Shown here piece by piece: positions 50,612-61,967 of a DNA stretch of 64,000 nt. Each line of letters begins with the position of its first letter. The first letter of the stretch is position 1. The stretch spans positions 4,496 through 68,495 of the forward strand of contig NZ_FNHX01000002.1 of the NCBI RefSeq assembly GCF_900103405.1, read 5' to 3'. Position numbers and translations under genes: made by a program. The notes under the pieces were generated by a model. The model did not search any database, was not told the origin of the DNA, and was given only the letters and a program-made list of their open reading frames with translations. This stretch comes from Polaromonas sp. JS666. GTDB taxonomy: Bacteria > Pseudomonadota > Gammaproteobacteria > Burkholderiales > Burkholderiaceae_C.

Positions 50612-50988
50612 GTGCCCGCTTCTTCCTGCATCGAGGCGCGGCACATGCCCTCTGGCACGCATCCTGCATTACTCTTTTTGCCTTCCAGGCAGGCTTCATT
50701 AGCGCCGCAAGCGCCGCTGTAGGCGTGCTGATGCCATAGGGTTACTCGGTAGCCCGCCGGCGGCGGCAATACCGAAAAATGAAGCTAATGTTGCTAAGAT
50801 AAAAAATTCCCCGCGGCACTGCCCCGGGCCTGACTAGACAAGACAAGATTCCCCATGTTGATGCCATTGCATTTGAAGACCGGGGCGGCGGACGTTTCCG
50901 CGCGCCCCACCTGTCGCCTTCGCGACGCAAATTTCCCTGCACGCGTTAAACGCTGCTTTAGCATCCCGCGTTTTTCCATCTCGCGATA
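50612..50988 (+). promoter_or_regulatory. Long leader of the dpp operon with a possible sigma-54 promoter
   Basis: This 377-base region has no gene. At 50653-50668 is TGGCACGCATCCTGCA, which keeps the GG-N10-GC pattern of a sigma-54 -24/-12 promoter and most of the -24 consensus. It points toward dppB but lies 320 bp upstream, so the leader would be long. A further AT-rich stretch (GCTAAGATAAAAAATTCC near 50790-50808) could hold a sigma-70 -10 box (TAAGAT). Neither is certain. Confidence 0.4.
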
Positions 50989-51999
50989 ATGCTGCGCTTC
51001 ATCTTTACCCGTCTGAGCCTGATCATTCCCACCTTCCTGGGGATGACGCTGCTGGCCTTTTTCCTGATCCGCATGGTGCCGGGAGACCCGATTGAAACCA
51101 TGGCGGGCGAACGCGGCATCGATCCGGTGCGCCATGCCCAGCTGCTCAAGGAGTACGGCCTGGACAAGCCCGTTATGGTGCAGTACGGCATTTACATCGG
51201 CCGCGTGCTCAAGGGCGACCTCGGCAAGTCGCTGATCACGCAGGAGCCCGTGCTGCGCGAGTTCCTCACGCTGTTTCCGGCCACTATCGAGCTGGCCCTG
51301 TGCGCCATCCTGTTCGCGCTGCTGATCGGCATCCCGGCCGGCATCCTGGCAGCGGTCAAGCGAAACTCCATACTCGACCACGGCGTCATGGGGGTGTCCC
51401 TTACGGGCTACTCCATGCCGATTTTCTGGTGGGGCCTGCTGCTGATCCTGCTGTTCTCGGTGCAACTGGGCTGGACGCCGGTCTCGGGTCGGCTGTCGGT
51501 GCAGTACTTCATCGAACCCACCACCGGCTTTTTGCTGATCGACTCGCTGCTCTCGGACGACAAGGGCGCGTTCTGGTCGGCGGCCTCGCACCTGATATTG
51601 CCCATGATCGTGCTGGGCACCAACCCGCTGGCGGTGATCGCGCGCATGACGCGCTCGGCCATGCTGGAAGTGCTGGGCGAAGATTACATCCGCACCGCGC
51701 GCGCCAAGGGGCTGTCCAACCTGCGTGTGGTGGCCCTGCATGCGCTGCGCAACGCACTGATCCCGGTGATCACCGTGATCGGCTTGCAGGTCGGCGTGCT
51801 GTTTACCGGCGCCATCCTGACCGAAACCATTTTTTCCTGGCCGGGCGTCGGCAAGTGGCTGATTGAAGCCATCAGCCGCCGCGACTACCCCGTGCTGCAG
51901 GGCGGCATCTTGCTGCTGGGCGCCATCGTCATGGCCGTCAACCTGCTGGTGGACATCACCTACGGCATCATTAACCCACGCATCAGGCACCAGCGATGA
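50989..51999 (+). CDS. dppB: Dipeptide/oligopeptide ABC transporter permease
   Basis: 336 residues with six membrane helices. The N-terminus RLSLIIPTFLGMTLLAFFLIRMVPGDPIE and the EAA-loop DYIRTARAKGLSNLRVVALHALRNALIPV are typical of DppB. It overlaps dppC by ATGA. Confidence 0.92.
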   Translation: MLRFIFTRLSLIIPTFLGMTLLAFFLIRMVPGDPIETMAGERGIDPVRHAQLLKEYGLDKPVMVQYGIYIGRVLKGDLGKSLITQEPVLREFLTLFPATIELALCAILFALLIGIPAGILAAVKRNSILDHGVMGVSLTGYSMPIFWWGLLLILLFSVQLGWTPVSGRLSVQYFIEPTTGFLLIDSLLSDDKGAFWSAASHLILPMIVLGTNPLAVIARMTRSAMLEVLGEDYIRTARAKGLSNLRVVALHALRNALIPVITVIGLQVGVLFTGAILTETIFSWPGVGKWLIEAISRRDYPVLQGGILLLGAIVMAVNLLVDITYGIINPRIRHQR

Positions 52000-52895
52000 G
52001 CACGGCCACCTTGAAACCCGCTACCGCGCCCGCGCCGCCGCACCCGCTGCGCGAATTCTGGAACTACTTCAGCGCCAACAACGGCGCCGTGATCGGCCTG
52101 GCCATCGTGATCGGCGTGCTGCTGGTTGCGCTGTTCGCGCCGCTGCTGGCGCCGCACGCGCCCAACATCACCGACAACTCGGTGTTCCTCAAGCCGCCGG
52201 CCTGGCAGGCGGGCGGCTCCTGGACTTACCCCTTGGGCACCGACGCGATAGGCCGCGACATCCTCTCACGCCTGATGTACGGCGCCCGCCTCTCGCTGGT
52301 CATAGGCCTGGCCGTGGTGGCGCTGTCGGTCATCGTCGGCACGGTGCTGGGCCTGCTGGCGGGTTTTTTCCGCGGCATCTTCGAGATCGCGGTGATGCGC
52401 CTGATGGACATCATCCTGACCCTGCCCAGCCTGCTGCTGGCCATCGTGATCGTGGCCATCCTCGGCCCCGGCCTGATGAACGCCATGCTGGCCGTGGCCA
52501 TCGTGGTGCTGCCGCATTACGTGCGCATCACACGCGCCGCGGTGATCGCCGAGACCTCGCGCGACTACGTGACAGCCGCGCGCATGAGCGGCGCCAGCCG
52601 CATCCGCCTGATGTTCAGCGAAATCCTGCCCAACTGCACGGCCCCGCTGATCGTGCAGGCCTCGCTGGGCGTGTCCACCGCCATCCTGGACGCGGCCGCC
52701 CTGGGCTTCCTGGGCCTGGGCGCGCAGCCGCCCTCCCCCGAATGGGGCACCATGCTGGCCGATGCCCGCGAATTCGTGCTGCGCGCCTGGTGGGTGGTCA
52801 CCTTCCCCGGCCTCGCAATTTTGATCACTGTGCTGGCCTTCAATTTGCTGGGCGACGGACTGCGCGACGCGTTCGACCCCAAGCTGAAGCGCTGA
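51996..52895 (+). CDS. dppC: Dipeptide/oligopeptide ABC transporter permease
   Basis: 299 residues. A cytoplasmic start is followed by six membrane helices. The sequence [22 protein letters not shown] is the typical DppC motif, and the EAA loop is [24 protein letters not shown]. It starts within the stop of dppB and is followed by dppD after 10 bp. Confidence 0.92.
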   Translation: MSTATLKPATAPAPPHPLREFWNYFSANNGAVIGLAIVIGVLLVALFAPLLAPHAPNITDNSVFLKPPAWQAGGSWTYPLGTDAIGRDILSRLMYGARLSLVIGLAVVALSVIVGTVLGLLAGFFRGIFEIAVMRLMDIILTLPSLLLAIVIVAILGPGLMNAMLAVAIVVLPHYVRITRAAVIAETSRDYVTAARMSGASRIRLMFSEILPNCTAPLIVQASLGVSTAILDAAALGFLGLGAQPPSPEWGTMLADAREFVLRAWWVVTFPGLAILITVLAFNLLGDGLRDAFDPKLKR

Positions 52896-52905
52896 AAGAT
52901 TTCGT

Positions 52906-53918
52906 ATGGCATTGTTAGAAATAGAAAACCTCTCTGTCGAGTTCCCCTCGCAAAACGGCGTCATGCACGCCGTTGACGGCATCAGCTTGTCCCTCGAGGA
53001 AGGCGAAGTCCTGGGCATCGTCGGTGAATCCGGCTCCGGCAAAAGCGTCACCATGATGGCCTTGATGGGCCTGGTGGCCTACCCCGGCCGCGTCAAGGCC
53101 GACAAACTGCGCTTTGCCGGCCACGACCTGCTCACGCTGTCGCCCGGCGAGCGCAGCAAGCTCATCGGCAAGGACGTGGCGATGATCTTCCAGGAACCCA
53201 CGACCAGCCTGAACCCCTGCTTCACCATCGGCTTCCAGATCACCGAGACCCTGCGCCTACACCTCGGCATGGACAAAAAAGCCGCCACGCGCAAGGCCAT
53301 CGAACTGCTCGAGCAGGTCGGCATCAATTCGCCCGCAACCCGGCTCAAGGCCTATCCGCACCAGCTCTCGGGCGGCATGAACCAGCGCGTGATGATCGCC
53401 ATGGCGATCGCCTGCAACCCGCGCCTGCTGATCGCCGACGAGCCGACCACGGCGCTGGACGTGACCATCCAGGCGCAGATCCTGGACCTGTTGCGCAGCC
53501 TGCAGAAGGAGCGCGGCATGGCCCTGGTGCTGATCACCCACAACATGGGTGTGGTGTCCGAAATGGCGCAGCGCATCGCGGTTATGTACGCCGGCCAGAT
53601 CATGGAAGAGCAGGCCGCGCACGCCCTCTTCAACACGCCCCAGCACCCCTATACCGAAGCCCTGCTGTCGGCCCTGCCCGAGCGCAGCGACGGCAGCGCG
53701 CGCCTGGCGACCATTCCCGGCATGGTGCCCGGCCTCTACGACCGGCCCAAGGGCTGCCTGTTCGCCCCGCGCTGCGCCTACGCCACCGAGCATTCGCGCA
53801 ACGAGCGCCCGTTGCTGCGCGCCTGGAAGGACGGCATGGTGCGCTGCCACTATCCGCTGGGCGACCCCAGCCGGCAGGCCAACATCGAACGCGACACCCC
53901 GCTGGTGGAGGCCGCGCA

Positions 53919-53922
<4 letters not shown>
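52906..53922 (+). CDS. dppD: Dipeptide ABC transporter ATPase
   Basis: 338 residues. Walker [11 protein letters not shown], signature [14 protein letters not shown], Walker [13 protein letters not shown]. The C-terminal oligopeptide-type domain has the Cys pair in [11 protein letters not shown]. It overlaps dppF by ATGA. Confidence 0.92.
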
Positions 53923-54932
<1,010 letters not shown>

Positions 54933-55067
54933 CCCAAAACCGTGCACACCCTGCATGGTTTCCAGGCCACGTTTTTTAATGACCAGAGCGCTCAACGTCA
55001 CAAATGTTGCGCAATCTGGCCGCAAGCCCCGCTGCGAAGCAGCATTAACCTCCAAAGGGATCGTCAA

Positions 55068-56705
55068 ATGATTCAGACCAAACCAAGTGCAAGCCGGCTA
55101 CGCCCGGTCAAGCGCGCATTGCTGTGCGCCGTCGCCCTGCCAGCGCTGCTGGCACTTTCACCCGTCTCCGCAAAGACGCTGGTGTTCTGCTCTGAAGGCA
55201 GCCCCGAGAACTTCTACCCTGGCGTCAACACCACGGGTACCTCGTTCGATGCCAACGAACCCGTCTACAACCGCCTCGTCGAATTCGAATACGGCGGCAC
55301 CAAGGTCGTCCCCGGCCTGGCCGAAAAATGGGACATTTCCGCCGACGGCCTGACCTACACCTTCCACCTGCGCAAGGGTGTGAAATGGCACGCCTCCAAC
55401 AAGGCCTTCAAGCCTACGCGCGACTTCAACGCCGACGACGTGCTGTTCATGTTCGAGCGCCAGTGGAAAGAAGACAACGCCTTCTTCAAGGTCACCAGCC
55501 CCAACCACTCCTACTTCAGCGACATGGGCATGCCCAAGCTGCTGAAGTCGGTGGAAAAGGTCAACGACCTCACCGTCAAGATCACGCTGGACAAGCCTGA
55601 AGCGCCTTTCCTGGCCAACCTGGCCATGCCTTACGCGGCCGTGCAGTCCAAGGAATACGCCGACGCCATGCTCAAGGCCGGCACGCCGGAAAAAATCGAC
55701 CAGGACCCGGTCGGCACCGGCCCCTTCTACCTGGTGCAGTACCAGAAAGACGCGATCATCCGCTACAAGGCCTTCCCGCAGTACTGGGGCGGCAAGGCCA
55801 AGATCGACGACCTCGTGTACTCGATCACGCCTGACGCGTCGGTGCGCTGGGCCAAGCTGCAAAAGGGTGAATGCCATGTCATGCCCTACCCCAACCCCGC
55901 CGACCTGGACGCGATCCGCAAGGACCCCAACGTGACCATCGTCGAGCAGGCCGGCTTGAACGTGGGCTATATGGCCTACAACACCACCAAGAAGCCTTTT
56001 GACGACGTGCGCGTGCGCAAGGCCATCAACATGGCGATCAACAAGAAAGCCATTGTCGAGGGCGTGTACCTGAGCACCGGCGTTGCCGCCAAGAACCCGA
56101 TCCCGCCGACCATGGCCGCGTACAACAACGCCATCAAGGACGACGAGTACAACCCCGAAGCCGCCAAGAAATTGCTGGCCCAGGCCGGCTTCCCCAACGG
56201 CTTCACCACCGACCTGTGGGCCATGCCCGTGCAGCGCCCCTACAACCCGAACGCCAAGCGCATCGCCGAGTTGATGCAGGCTGACCTGGTCAAGGTCGGC
56301 GTGACCGCCGAGATCAAGAGCTTTGAATGGGGCGAGTACCGCAAGCGCCTGCAGGCCGGCGAGCACCAGATGGGCATGCTGGGCTGGACCGGCGACAACG
56401 GCGATCCTGACAACTTCATGTACACCCTGCTCGGCTGCGCTTCGGCCCAGTCGGCCAGCGGCTCCAACATCGCCAAGTTCTGCTACCAGCCTTATGAAGA
56501 CCTGGTCCTGAAAGCCAAGACCGTGACCAACCCCGCGGAGCGCAACAAGCTCTACCAGCAGGCCCAGGTCATCTTCAAGGAGCAAGCTCCCTGGTTCACG
56601 ATCGCCCACGCGGTGCAGCTCAAGCCCGTGCGCAAGAGCGTGATCGGCTACAAGAACAGCCCCTTCGGCCGCCACAACTTCTACGCGGTGGACATCAAGG
56701 AGTAA
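55068..56705 (+). CDS. dppA: Periplasmic dipeptide-binding protein
   Basis: 545 residues from the ATG at 55068, with AAAGGGA upstream. A signal peptide (ending LALSPVSAK) precedes an SBP family 5 protein (TLVFCSEGSPENFYPGVNTTGTSFDANEPVYNRL, GLTYTFHLRKGVKWH). It could bind dipeptides, and heme or 5-aminolaevulinate are also known ligands of this family. It lies last in the operon, unlike the usual dppABCDF order, and ends at a bidirectional terminator. Confidence 0.9.
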   Translation: MIQTKPSASRLRPVKRALLCAVALPALLALSPVSAKTLVFCSEGSPENFYPGVNTTGTSFDANEPVYNRLVEFEYGGTKVVPGLAEKWDISADGLTYTFHLRKGVKWHASNKAFKPTRDFNADDVLFMFERQWKEDNAFFKVTSPNHSYFSDMGMPKLLKSVEKVNDLTVKITLDKPEAPFLANLAMPYAAVQSKEYADAMLKAGTPEKIDQDPVGTGPFYLVQYQKDAIIRYKAFPQYWGGKAKIDDLVYSITPDASVRWAKLQKGECHVMPYPNPADLDAIRKDPNVTIVEQAGLNVGYMAYNTTKKPFDDVRVRKAINMAINKKAIVEGVYLSTGVAAKNPIPPTMAAYNNAIKDDEYNPEAAKKLLAQAGFPNGFTTDLWAMPVQRPYNPNAKRIAELMQADLVKVGVTAEIKSFEWGEYRKRLQAGEHQMGMLGWTGDNGDPDNFMYTLLGCASAQSASGSNIAKFCYQPYEDLVLKAKTVTNPAERNKLYQQAQVIFKEQAPWFTIAHAVQLKPVRKSVIGYKNSPFGRHNFYAVDIKE

Positions 56706-56748
56706 TCCTGGGTGCACAAGGCGGCTTCATCCTGAAGCCGCCGCCCAC

Positions 56749-56779
56749 AAAAAAGGCCGGGTCACCCCGGCCTTTTTTT
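56749..56779. terminator. Bidirectional rho-independent terminator
   Basis: The stem pairs AAAAAAGGCCGGG with CCCGGCCTTTTTTT around a short TCA loop. It has a T-run on both strands, so it serves both dppA and the convergent ThDP-enzyme gene. A second stem (56720-56742, arms GGCGGCTTCA and TGAAGCCGCC) precedes it. Confidence 0.92.
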
Positions 56780-56795
56780 ATGCCCAGAGGCTGGG

Positions 56796-58562
56796 CTACT
56801 GCTGCGATTGCTGCGACACCCTGGCCAGCGCGCTTTGGGTGATGGACGACAGTGTGCCGCGCGTGGTGATGACTTCCGGATCCAGCGTCACCTCGATCAG
56901 CGTGCCCTCCTTGCGTTCCAGCGCCGCCAGCAGTTCGGCCTCGAACTCGGCCGTGCGCGTGATGCGCACACCCGCATAACCGTAGGCGCGCGCCAGGCCG
57001 GCGAAGTCCGGGTTGTTCAGGCGCGAGCCGCTTTCGTGCCGCGGGTACTCCCTTTCCTGGTGCATGCGTATGATGCCGTACATGCCGTTGTTGAGCAGCA
57101 CGATGATGCTTTTGGCGCCGTGCTGCACGGCCGTGGCCAGCTCCTGGCCGTTCATCAAAAAGTCGCCGTCACCCGCGATGGTGAAGGCCACCCGGCCCGT
57201 CGTGATGGCCGCCGCGATGCCGGCCGGCACGCCGTAGCCCATGGCGCCCACCGTGGGCGCCAGCTGTGTCTTGTGGCCCTTGACCAGGCCGTGGTGCCGG
57301 AAGAAGCGGTGCACCCAGCTCGCGAAGTTGCCCGCGCCATTGGTCAGCACCGCGTCAAGCGGCAAATGTTTTTGCAGCAGGCCGACGATGGCCGGCATGT
57401 CGATGTCGCCCGGCAGGTTGGCCGAGGGCGTGGGCTTGAGATTTTCCAGGTAGTCCTCATTGGCTGAAGCCGTCCAGGCCTCCCAGGCCACGCTCACCGG
57501 CGCCGTCAGCACTTCCAGCGAGCGCGCGGCGGCATTCATGGTGGCATTGATCGCCAGGTCGGCCTGGTAGACACGGTTGAGCTCCTCGGCACTGGCATGG
57601 ATGTGCACCAGTTTCTGCGCGGGGCGCGGCGCCTGCAGCAGCGTGTAGCCGCCGGTCGTCATCTCGCCCAGGCGCGGGCCTATGGCGATGATCAGGTCGC
57701 TGGCTTTGACGCGCGCGGCCAGCTTGGGATTGAGGCCTATGCCCACGTCGCCCGCATAAAGCGGGTGGTGGTTGTCAAAAGTGTCCTGGAAGCGGAAGGC
57801 GTTGCCCACCGGCAGCTTCCAGTTTTCGGCGAAGCGCTGCAGCGCCTGCGCCGACTGCGGCGTCCATCCGCCGCCGCCCGCGATGATCAGCGGGCGCTCG
57901 GATTTGAGCAGCATCTCGCGCAGCGTGCGCAGCGAGCCCGGGTCGCTCCAGGCCTGCACCGCCTCCACGCGCGGCAGCGGCTGCGCGGCCGTCATGCGGG
58001 TCAGCATGTCTTCGGGCAGCACCAGCACCACCGGGCCGGGACGGCCGTTCATCGCGGTGGCAAAGGCGCGCGCCACGTATTCGGGAATGCGGTCGGCTTC
58101 GTCGATGCGCTCCACGCGTTTGGCGAAACCCTTGGTGCTGGGGCCGAAGAAGTTGAAGTAGTCCACCTCCTGGAAGGCCTCGCGGTCGCGGCAGTCGCTG
58201 GCCACGTCGCCCACCAGCAGCACCATGGGCGTGGAGTCCTGGAAGGCCGTGTGCACGCCGATGGAGGCATTGGTGGCGCCCGGGCCGCGCGTGACCATGC
58301 ACACACCGGGCCGGCCGGTCAGCTTGCCGTGGGCCTCGGCCATGAAAGCCGCGCCGCCTTCCTGCCGGCAGGTGACGAACTGGATCTTGTCCCGGCGCGC
58401 ATGCAGGCCGTCAAGCACGGCCAGGTAGCTTTCACCGGGCACACCGAATGCGTGGGTGACGCCCTGGGCCAAAAGGCAATCGACGAGGAGGTGGCCGGCA
58501 AGCTGCGCAGTGGCAAGCTTCGACCCAGGGGATGAAATGGAGGAGGATGTCGCTACAGTCAT
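56796..58562 (-). CDS. Thiamine-diphosphate-dependent enzyme, acetolactate-synthase-like
   Basis: 588 residues from the ATG at 58562. Three ThDP-family domains are seen: a pyrimidine-binding domain with the catalytic Glu in CRQEGGAAFMAEAHGKLTG, a central domain, and a PP-binding domain with GDGDFLMNGQELATAV and NNGMYGIIRMHQ. It resembles acetohydroxyacid synthase large subunits but has no small subunit gene nearby. It lies 121 bp behind the phenylalanine-catabolism operon. It may be an aromatic or branched 2-oxo-acid enzyme, though the substrate cannot be read from sequence. Confidence 0.82.
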   Translation of the reverse strand: MTVATSSSISSPGSKLATAQLAGHLLVDCLLAQGVTHAFGVPGESYLAVLDGLHARRDKIQFVTCRQEGGAAFMAEAHGKLTGRPGVCMVTRGPGATNASIGVHTAFQDSTPMVLLVGDVASDCRDREAFQEVDYFNFFGPSTKGFAKRVERIDEADRIPEYVARAFATAMNGRPGPVVLVLPEDMLTRMTAAQPLPRVEAVQAWSDPGSLRTLREMLLKSERPLIIAGGGGWTPQSAQALQRFAENWKLPVGNAFRFQDTFDNHHPLYAGDVGIGLNPKLAARVKASDLIIAIGPRLGEMTTGGYTLLQAPRPAQKLVHIHASAEELNRVYQADLAINATMNAAARSLEVLTAPVSVAWEAWTASANEDYLENLKPTPSANLPGDIDMPAIVGLLQKHLPLDAVLTNGAGNFASWVHRFFRHHGLVKGHKTQLAPTVGAMGYGVPAGIAAAITTGRVAFTIAGDGDFLMNGQELATAVQHGAKSIIVLLNNGMYGIIRMHQEREYPRHESGSRLNNPDFAGLARAYGYAGVRITRTAEFEAELLAALERKEGTLIEVTLDPEVITTRGTLSSITQSALARVSQQSQQ

Positions 58563-58683
58563 GCCTGCTATTGTGCAGCCATTGGGAATGTCTGCCGGAT
58601 CGCACCGACATCGTGAATCCACCTTGTTTGCGCCACGGCCACACCCCCGGCCGTATGGAAGAAACCGGCGCTACCCGCAAGCC

Positions 58684-59871
58684 CTATTGCACCGCAACAA
58701 TCGCATCGGCCACCCGCTCCACGTTAGCCGCATTCAAGCCGGAAATACAGAGGCGGCCCGACTTCACCAGATAAATCGCGTGTTCCTCACGCAAGCGCCG
58801 GACCTGCTCTGCACTCAGGTTGGTATAGCTGAACATGCCGCGCTGGCTGAGCAGGTAAGCAAAATCGCCTCCCGCCAACTTTCGGCCCAGTGCTGTATGC
58901 AACTGCCGGCGCAGCGACCGGATACGCTCGCGCATGCCCGTGAGGTCGCGCACCCATGATGCGCGGAGCACCGGGTCACCCAGCACATGGGCAACGATCT
59001 GCCCGCCATGCGCGGGCGGGCTGAAGTAATTCTGGCGTACGGTGAACTTGATTTGCCCGAGCACTCGTTCGGCCTGCCGCTCATCCGCACACACCACGCT
59101 CAAGGCACCACACCGCTCTCCGTACAAGCCCATGCTTTTGGACAAGGTATTGGCGATCAAAAACTGGATACCCGCCTGCGCCAGCAGCCTCACGGAAAAA
59201 GCATCCTCCTCAATACCTTCGCCGAAGCCTTGATAGGCCAGATCCAGAAACGGAATCAACTGGCGATCCTGGATCAGGGGAATCAGCTCCAGCCACTGGG
59301 CGTGGGTCAAATCCACACCTGTGGGGTTGTGGCAGCAGGCATGCAACAGCACCACACTGCGGGGCGGCAACTCTCGCAAGGCGGCCAGCATGGCGTCGAA
59401 ACGCACGCCGCCGGCAGGGTCGTAATACGGGTACGTGCCAACGACAATGCCCGCGCTCTCAAAAAGGCTGCGGTGGTTGTCCCAAGTGGGATCACTCAGC
59501 CAGACACCGCTGGAAGGAAACCACTGGCGCAGGAACTCAGCCCCCGCCCTAAGCGCTCCGCTGGAGCCCACGGTCTGCACGGTCGCGACCCGCCCCTGGA
59601 GCAACACCGCATGCCCCGCGCCGAACAGCAATTCCTGCATGGCGTTGCGAAAACGGGCGATCCCCTCCATCGGCAAATAGGGCTTGGGCTGCCTGGCCGC
59701 AGCCAGGTGTCGCTCGGCCTCACACACGGCATGCTGCGCGGGTACCTGCCCTTGTTCGTCGCAGTAAATGCCGATCGACAAATTAACCTTGTGCGGCCGG
59801 GGATCCCGGTGAAACGCTTCGTTCAACGCCACGATGGCATCGCCCGCAAAAGCTTCTATGTGTTGGAACAT
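58684..59871 (-). CDS. tyrB: Aromatic amino acid aminotransferase
   Basis: 395 residues. A class I aminotransferase with N-terminal DPRPHKVNLSIGIYCDEQGQ, the substrate region CHNPTGVDLTHAQW, and the PLP lysine in ANTLSKSMGLYGERCGAL. It would convert tyrosine to 4-hydroxyphenylpyruvate and glutamate. It follows the short-chain dehydrogenase gene by 14 bp. Confidence 0.87.
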   Translation of the reverse strand: MFQHIEAFAGDAIVALNEAFHRDPRPHKVNLSIGIYCDEQGQVPAQHAVCEAERHLAAARQPKPYLPMEGIARFRNAMQELLFGAGHAVLLQGRVATVQTVGSSGALRAGAEFLRQWFPSSGVWLSDPTWDNHRSLFESAGIVVGTYPYYDPAGGVRFDAMLAALRELPPRSVVLLHACCHNPTGVDLTHAQWLELIPLIQDRQLIPFLDLAYQGFGEGIEEDAFSVRLLAQAGIQFLIANTLSKSMGLYGERCGALSVVCADERQAERVLGQIKFTVRQNYFSPPAHGGQIVAHVLGDPVLRASWVRDLTGMRERIRSLRRQLHTALGRKLAGGDFAYLLSQRGMFSYTNLSAEQVRRLREEHAIYLVKSGRLCISGLNAANVERVADAIVAVQ

Positions 59872-59885
59872 CTTTGAGCCCCGCC

Positions 59886-60590
59886 TCAGCTGAGCCCGCT
59901 GACCGGCAAGGCAACGCCGTGCACGGCGCGCGCGGCGTCGGATGCCAGAAACGCGATGGCCTGGGCCAGGTCTTGCGGAGACACCCAGCGCGCGGGGTCC
60001 GCCTCCGGCATGGCGGCCCGGTTCTCGGGAGTGTCGATGATGGAAGGCAGCACGCAGTTGACGCGAATGTTTTGCTCCCGCAATTCAGCCGCCATGGATT
60101 CGGTCAAACGGATGACGGCGCCCTTGGAAGCGCAGTACGCCCCCATGTGGGCGGCACCGCGCAGTGCCGACTGCGCCCCGACATTGACAATGCTGCCGCC
60201 ACCCGCCGCCAGCATGCCGGGCACGACGGCACGCACCATGTTCAAAAGCGTGCGGACATTGACATCCATCAGAAAATCCCAATCGCCGTCCTGGGTCGCG
60301 TGTACGGGTGGCCCCATGCGAAAACCACCCGCCAGGTTGCACAACACATCAATGCGGCCAAACCGCTCCTGCGCCGCCAGGACCGCTGCCTGCACGTCCG
60401 CGGACTCCAGCAGGTTGACGGGCAGCAGCATATGCCGATCGGCGGTTTGGCCGTAGCGCTGCTCCAGCCCCTCGCGCCGCAAATCCAGCAGCACCAGATG
60501 GGCTCCGCGCGCCGACAGCAATTCGGCGACCGCAGCACCAAGATTGCCCGCCGCGCCGGTGATCAACACGGTTTTTTTGGAAAAATCCAT
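59886..60590 (-). CDS. Short-chain dehydrogenase/reductase in the phenylalanine hydroxylase operon
   Basis: 234 residues. A Rossmann start TGAAGNLGAAV, the NAG-like NLAGG, catalytic Ser region NVGAQSALRG and YCASKGA (Tyr-x3-Lys) give all classical SDR motifs. It starts 1 bp after the phhA stop and precedes tyrB. It may recycle quinonoid dihydropterin to tetrahydropterin for phenylalanine hydroxylase (the mammalian reductase is also an SDR). Other roles, such as reduction of a keto acid, cannot be excluded. The family is clear, the function is inferred. Confidence 0.85.
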   Translation of the reverse strand: MDFSKKTVLITGAAGNLGAAVAELLSARGAHLVLLDLRREGLEQRYGQTADRHMLLPVNLLESADVQAAVLAAQERFGRIDVLCNLAGGFRMGPPVHATQDGDWDFLMDVNVRTLLNMVRAVVPGMLAAGGGSIVNVGAQSALRGAAHMGAYCASKGAVIRLTESMAAELREQNIRVNCVLPSIIDTPENRAAMPEADPARWVSPQDLAQAIAFLASDAARAVHGVALPVSGLS

Positions 60591-60591
60591 C

Positions 60592-61476
60592 TCACTCTCC
60601 TCCCCGTCGGGTGTCGTGGTAGCGCCCCGTGCCGCGGTTCAGCACCACGTCGCCGGGCAGTAGCTGGCCCGGCACAAACTCCTGCTGGTGCCGAACCTGG
60701 GCGTACAGCGGCGCAAAGTCAATGCTTGCCAGGGACATCAACTCGTCAAGATCGTTGATGACGAAATAGGTTTCCTGAAAATCATCGATCCGGTAGTGCG
60801 TGCGCATCACGCGCGGCAGGTCAAAACGCACACGGTTGGGGGAAGCGTCGTCCAGCGCAAACAGCGTTTCCGACGCGGAAGATGCGATGCCCGCGCCATA
60901 GATACGCAGCCCGTCTTGCTGCTGCACCAGGCCAAATTCCACGGTGTACCAGTACACCCGGGCCAGCTGGGCCAGCACGCCCAGCTTTTGCGCTCGCAAC
61001 CCGCCTGCGCCATAGGCCTGGATGTAGTCGGCAATGGCCGGGTTCATCAGCATGGGCACATGGCCGAACACGTCATGGAACACATCGGGCTCCTCCAGGT
61101 AATCCAGCTCATGCGGCTTGCGAATGAAATGGCCGGCCGGAAAGCGCCGGTTCGCCAGGTGTTCGAAAAACACCTCGTCGGGCACAAGCCCCGGCACCGC
61201 CACGATCTGCCAGCCCGTGCGGCGCAGCAGCACCTCGTTGAGACGGCGGAAATCCGGAATCTGGTCCGCGGCAATAGGCAGATCGCGCATTCCCTGTACA
61301 AAAGCGTCGCAGGCACGACCCGGCAGCAAACGGCTCTGGCGCTCGAAAAGCACTTTCCAGGTGGCATGCTCCGCGGCGCTGTAGTGGTCCCACCCCTGGT
61401 CTATGGTCCAGTCGGCCCGTGTGGGCTTCATCCCCGCGGCCAGGCCGTGTTTGCTAGAGCTGAGCTGCGTGTTCAT
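60592..61476 (-). CDS. phhA: Phenylalanine-4-hydroxylase
   Basis: 294 residues. The Fe ligands are His-His in [14 protein letters not shown] and Glu in [10 protein letters not shown]. It hydroxylates phenylalanine to tyrosine with O2 and a tetrahydropterin. Length is normal for the bacterial, single-domain enzyme. It overlaps the phhB stop by ATGA. Confidence 0.96.
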   Translation of the reverse strand: MNTQLSSSKHGLAAGMKPTRADWTIDQGWDHYSAAEHATWKVLFERQSRLLPGRACDAFVQGMRDLPIAADQIPDFRRLNEVLLRRTGWQIVAVPGLVPDEVFFEHLANRRFPAGHFIRKPHELDYLEEPDVFHDVFGHVPMLMNPAIADYIQAYGAGGLRAQKLGVLAQLARVYWYTVEFGLVQQQDGLRIYGAGIASSASETLFALDDASPNRVRFDLPRVMRTHYRIDDFQETYFVINDLDELMSLASIDFAPLYAQVRHQQEFVPGQLLPGDVVLNRGTGRYHDTRRGGE

Positions 61477-61787
61477 ACTGGCATCTCCTGCAGCCGGCCA
61501 TCACAAGCCGCGTCGATCACGCGCGCCAGTTCCAGGTCGCGCGGCGAGAGGCCTTGCACATCGTGTGTGGTGAGCGTGATCTCCACGCGGTTGTAGACAT
61601 TGCGCCACTCCGGGTGGTGGTCGCGCTTCTCGGCCGTCACCGCCACCTGCGCCATAAAACCAAAGGCTTGGGCAAAGTCGGCAAACACCAGGCTGCGGGC
61701 CATGAGGCCACCGCGCTCGGTGCTGAAATGCCAATGGGGCCAATCGGCCTGCAGGCGGCCAAATGTGCCTGGATCAATGCGCTCCAT
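61473..61787 (-). CDS. phhB: Pterin-4a-carbinolamine dehydratase
   Basis: 104 residues. The family signature is [28 protein letters not shown]. It dehydrates the 4a-hydroxypterin made by phenylalanine hydroxylase. It is the first gene of the operon; its ATG at 61787 lies opposite the divergent Lrp-family gene. Confidence 0.95.
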   Translation of the reverse strand: MERIDPGTFGRLQADWPHWHFSTERGGLMARSLVFADFAQAFGFMAQVAVTAEKRDHHPEWRNVYNRVEITLTTHDVQGLSPRDLELARVIDAACDGRLQEMPV

Positions 61788-61967
61788 ACAGCACGCCCTT
61801 CACATCACGCACGGCCAGGCCGACGGGTTTATCCAATAAATCACTTGTGGCTGCGGCCAAGATCGTGCTCCTCAAACGCTGTTTAGAGCCTTTGATTGTG
61901 GTGAATTGGCCGTGCAAAGGGTGTGCAAGTTGCAGGCTGGAATGGGCCGAACATGCATAATTCACGC

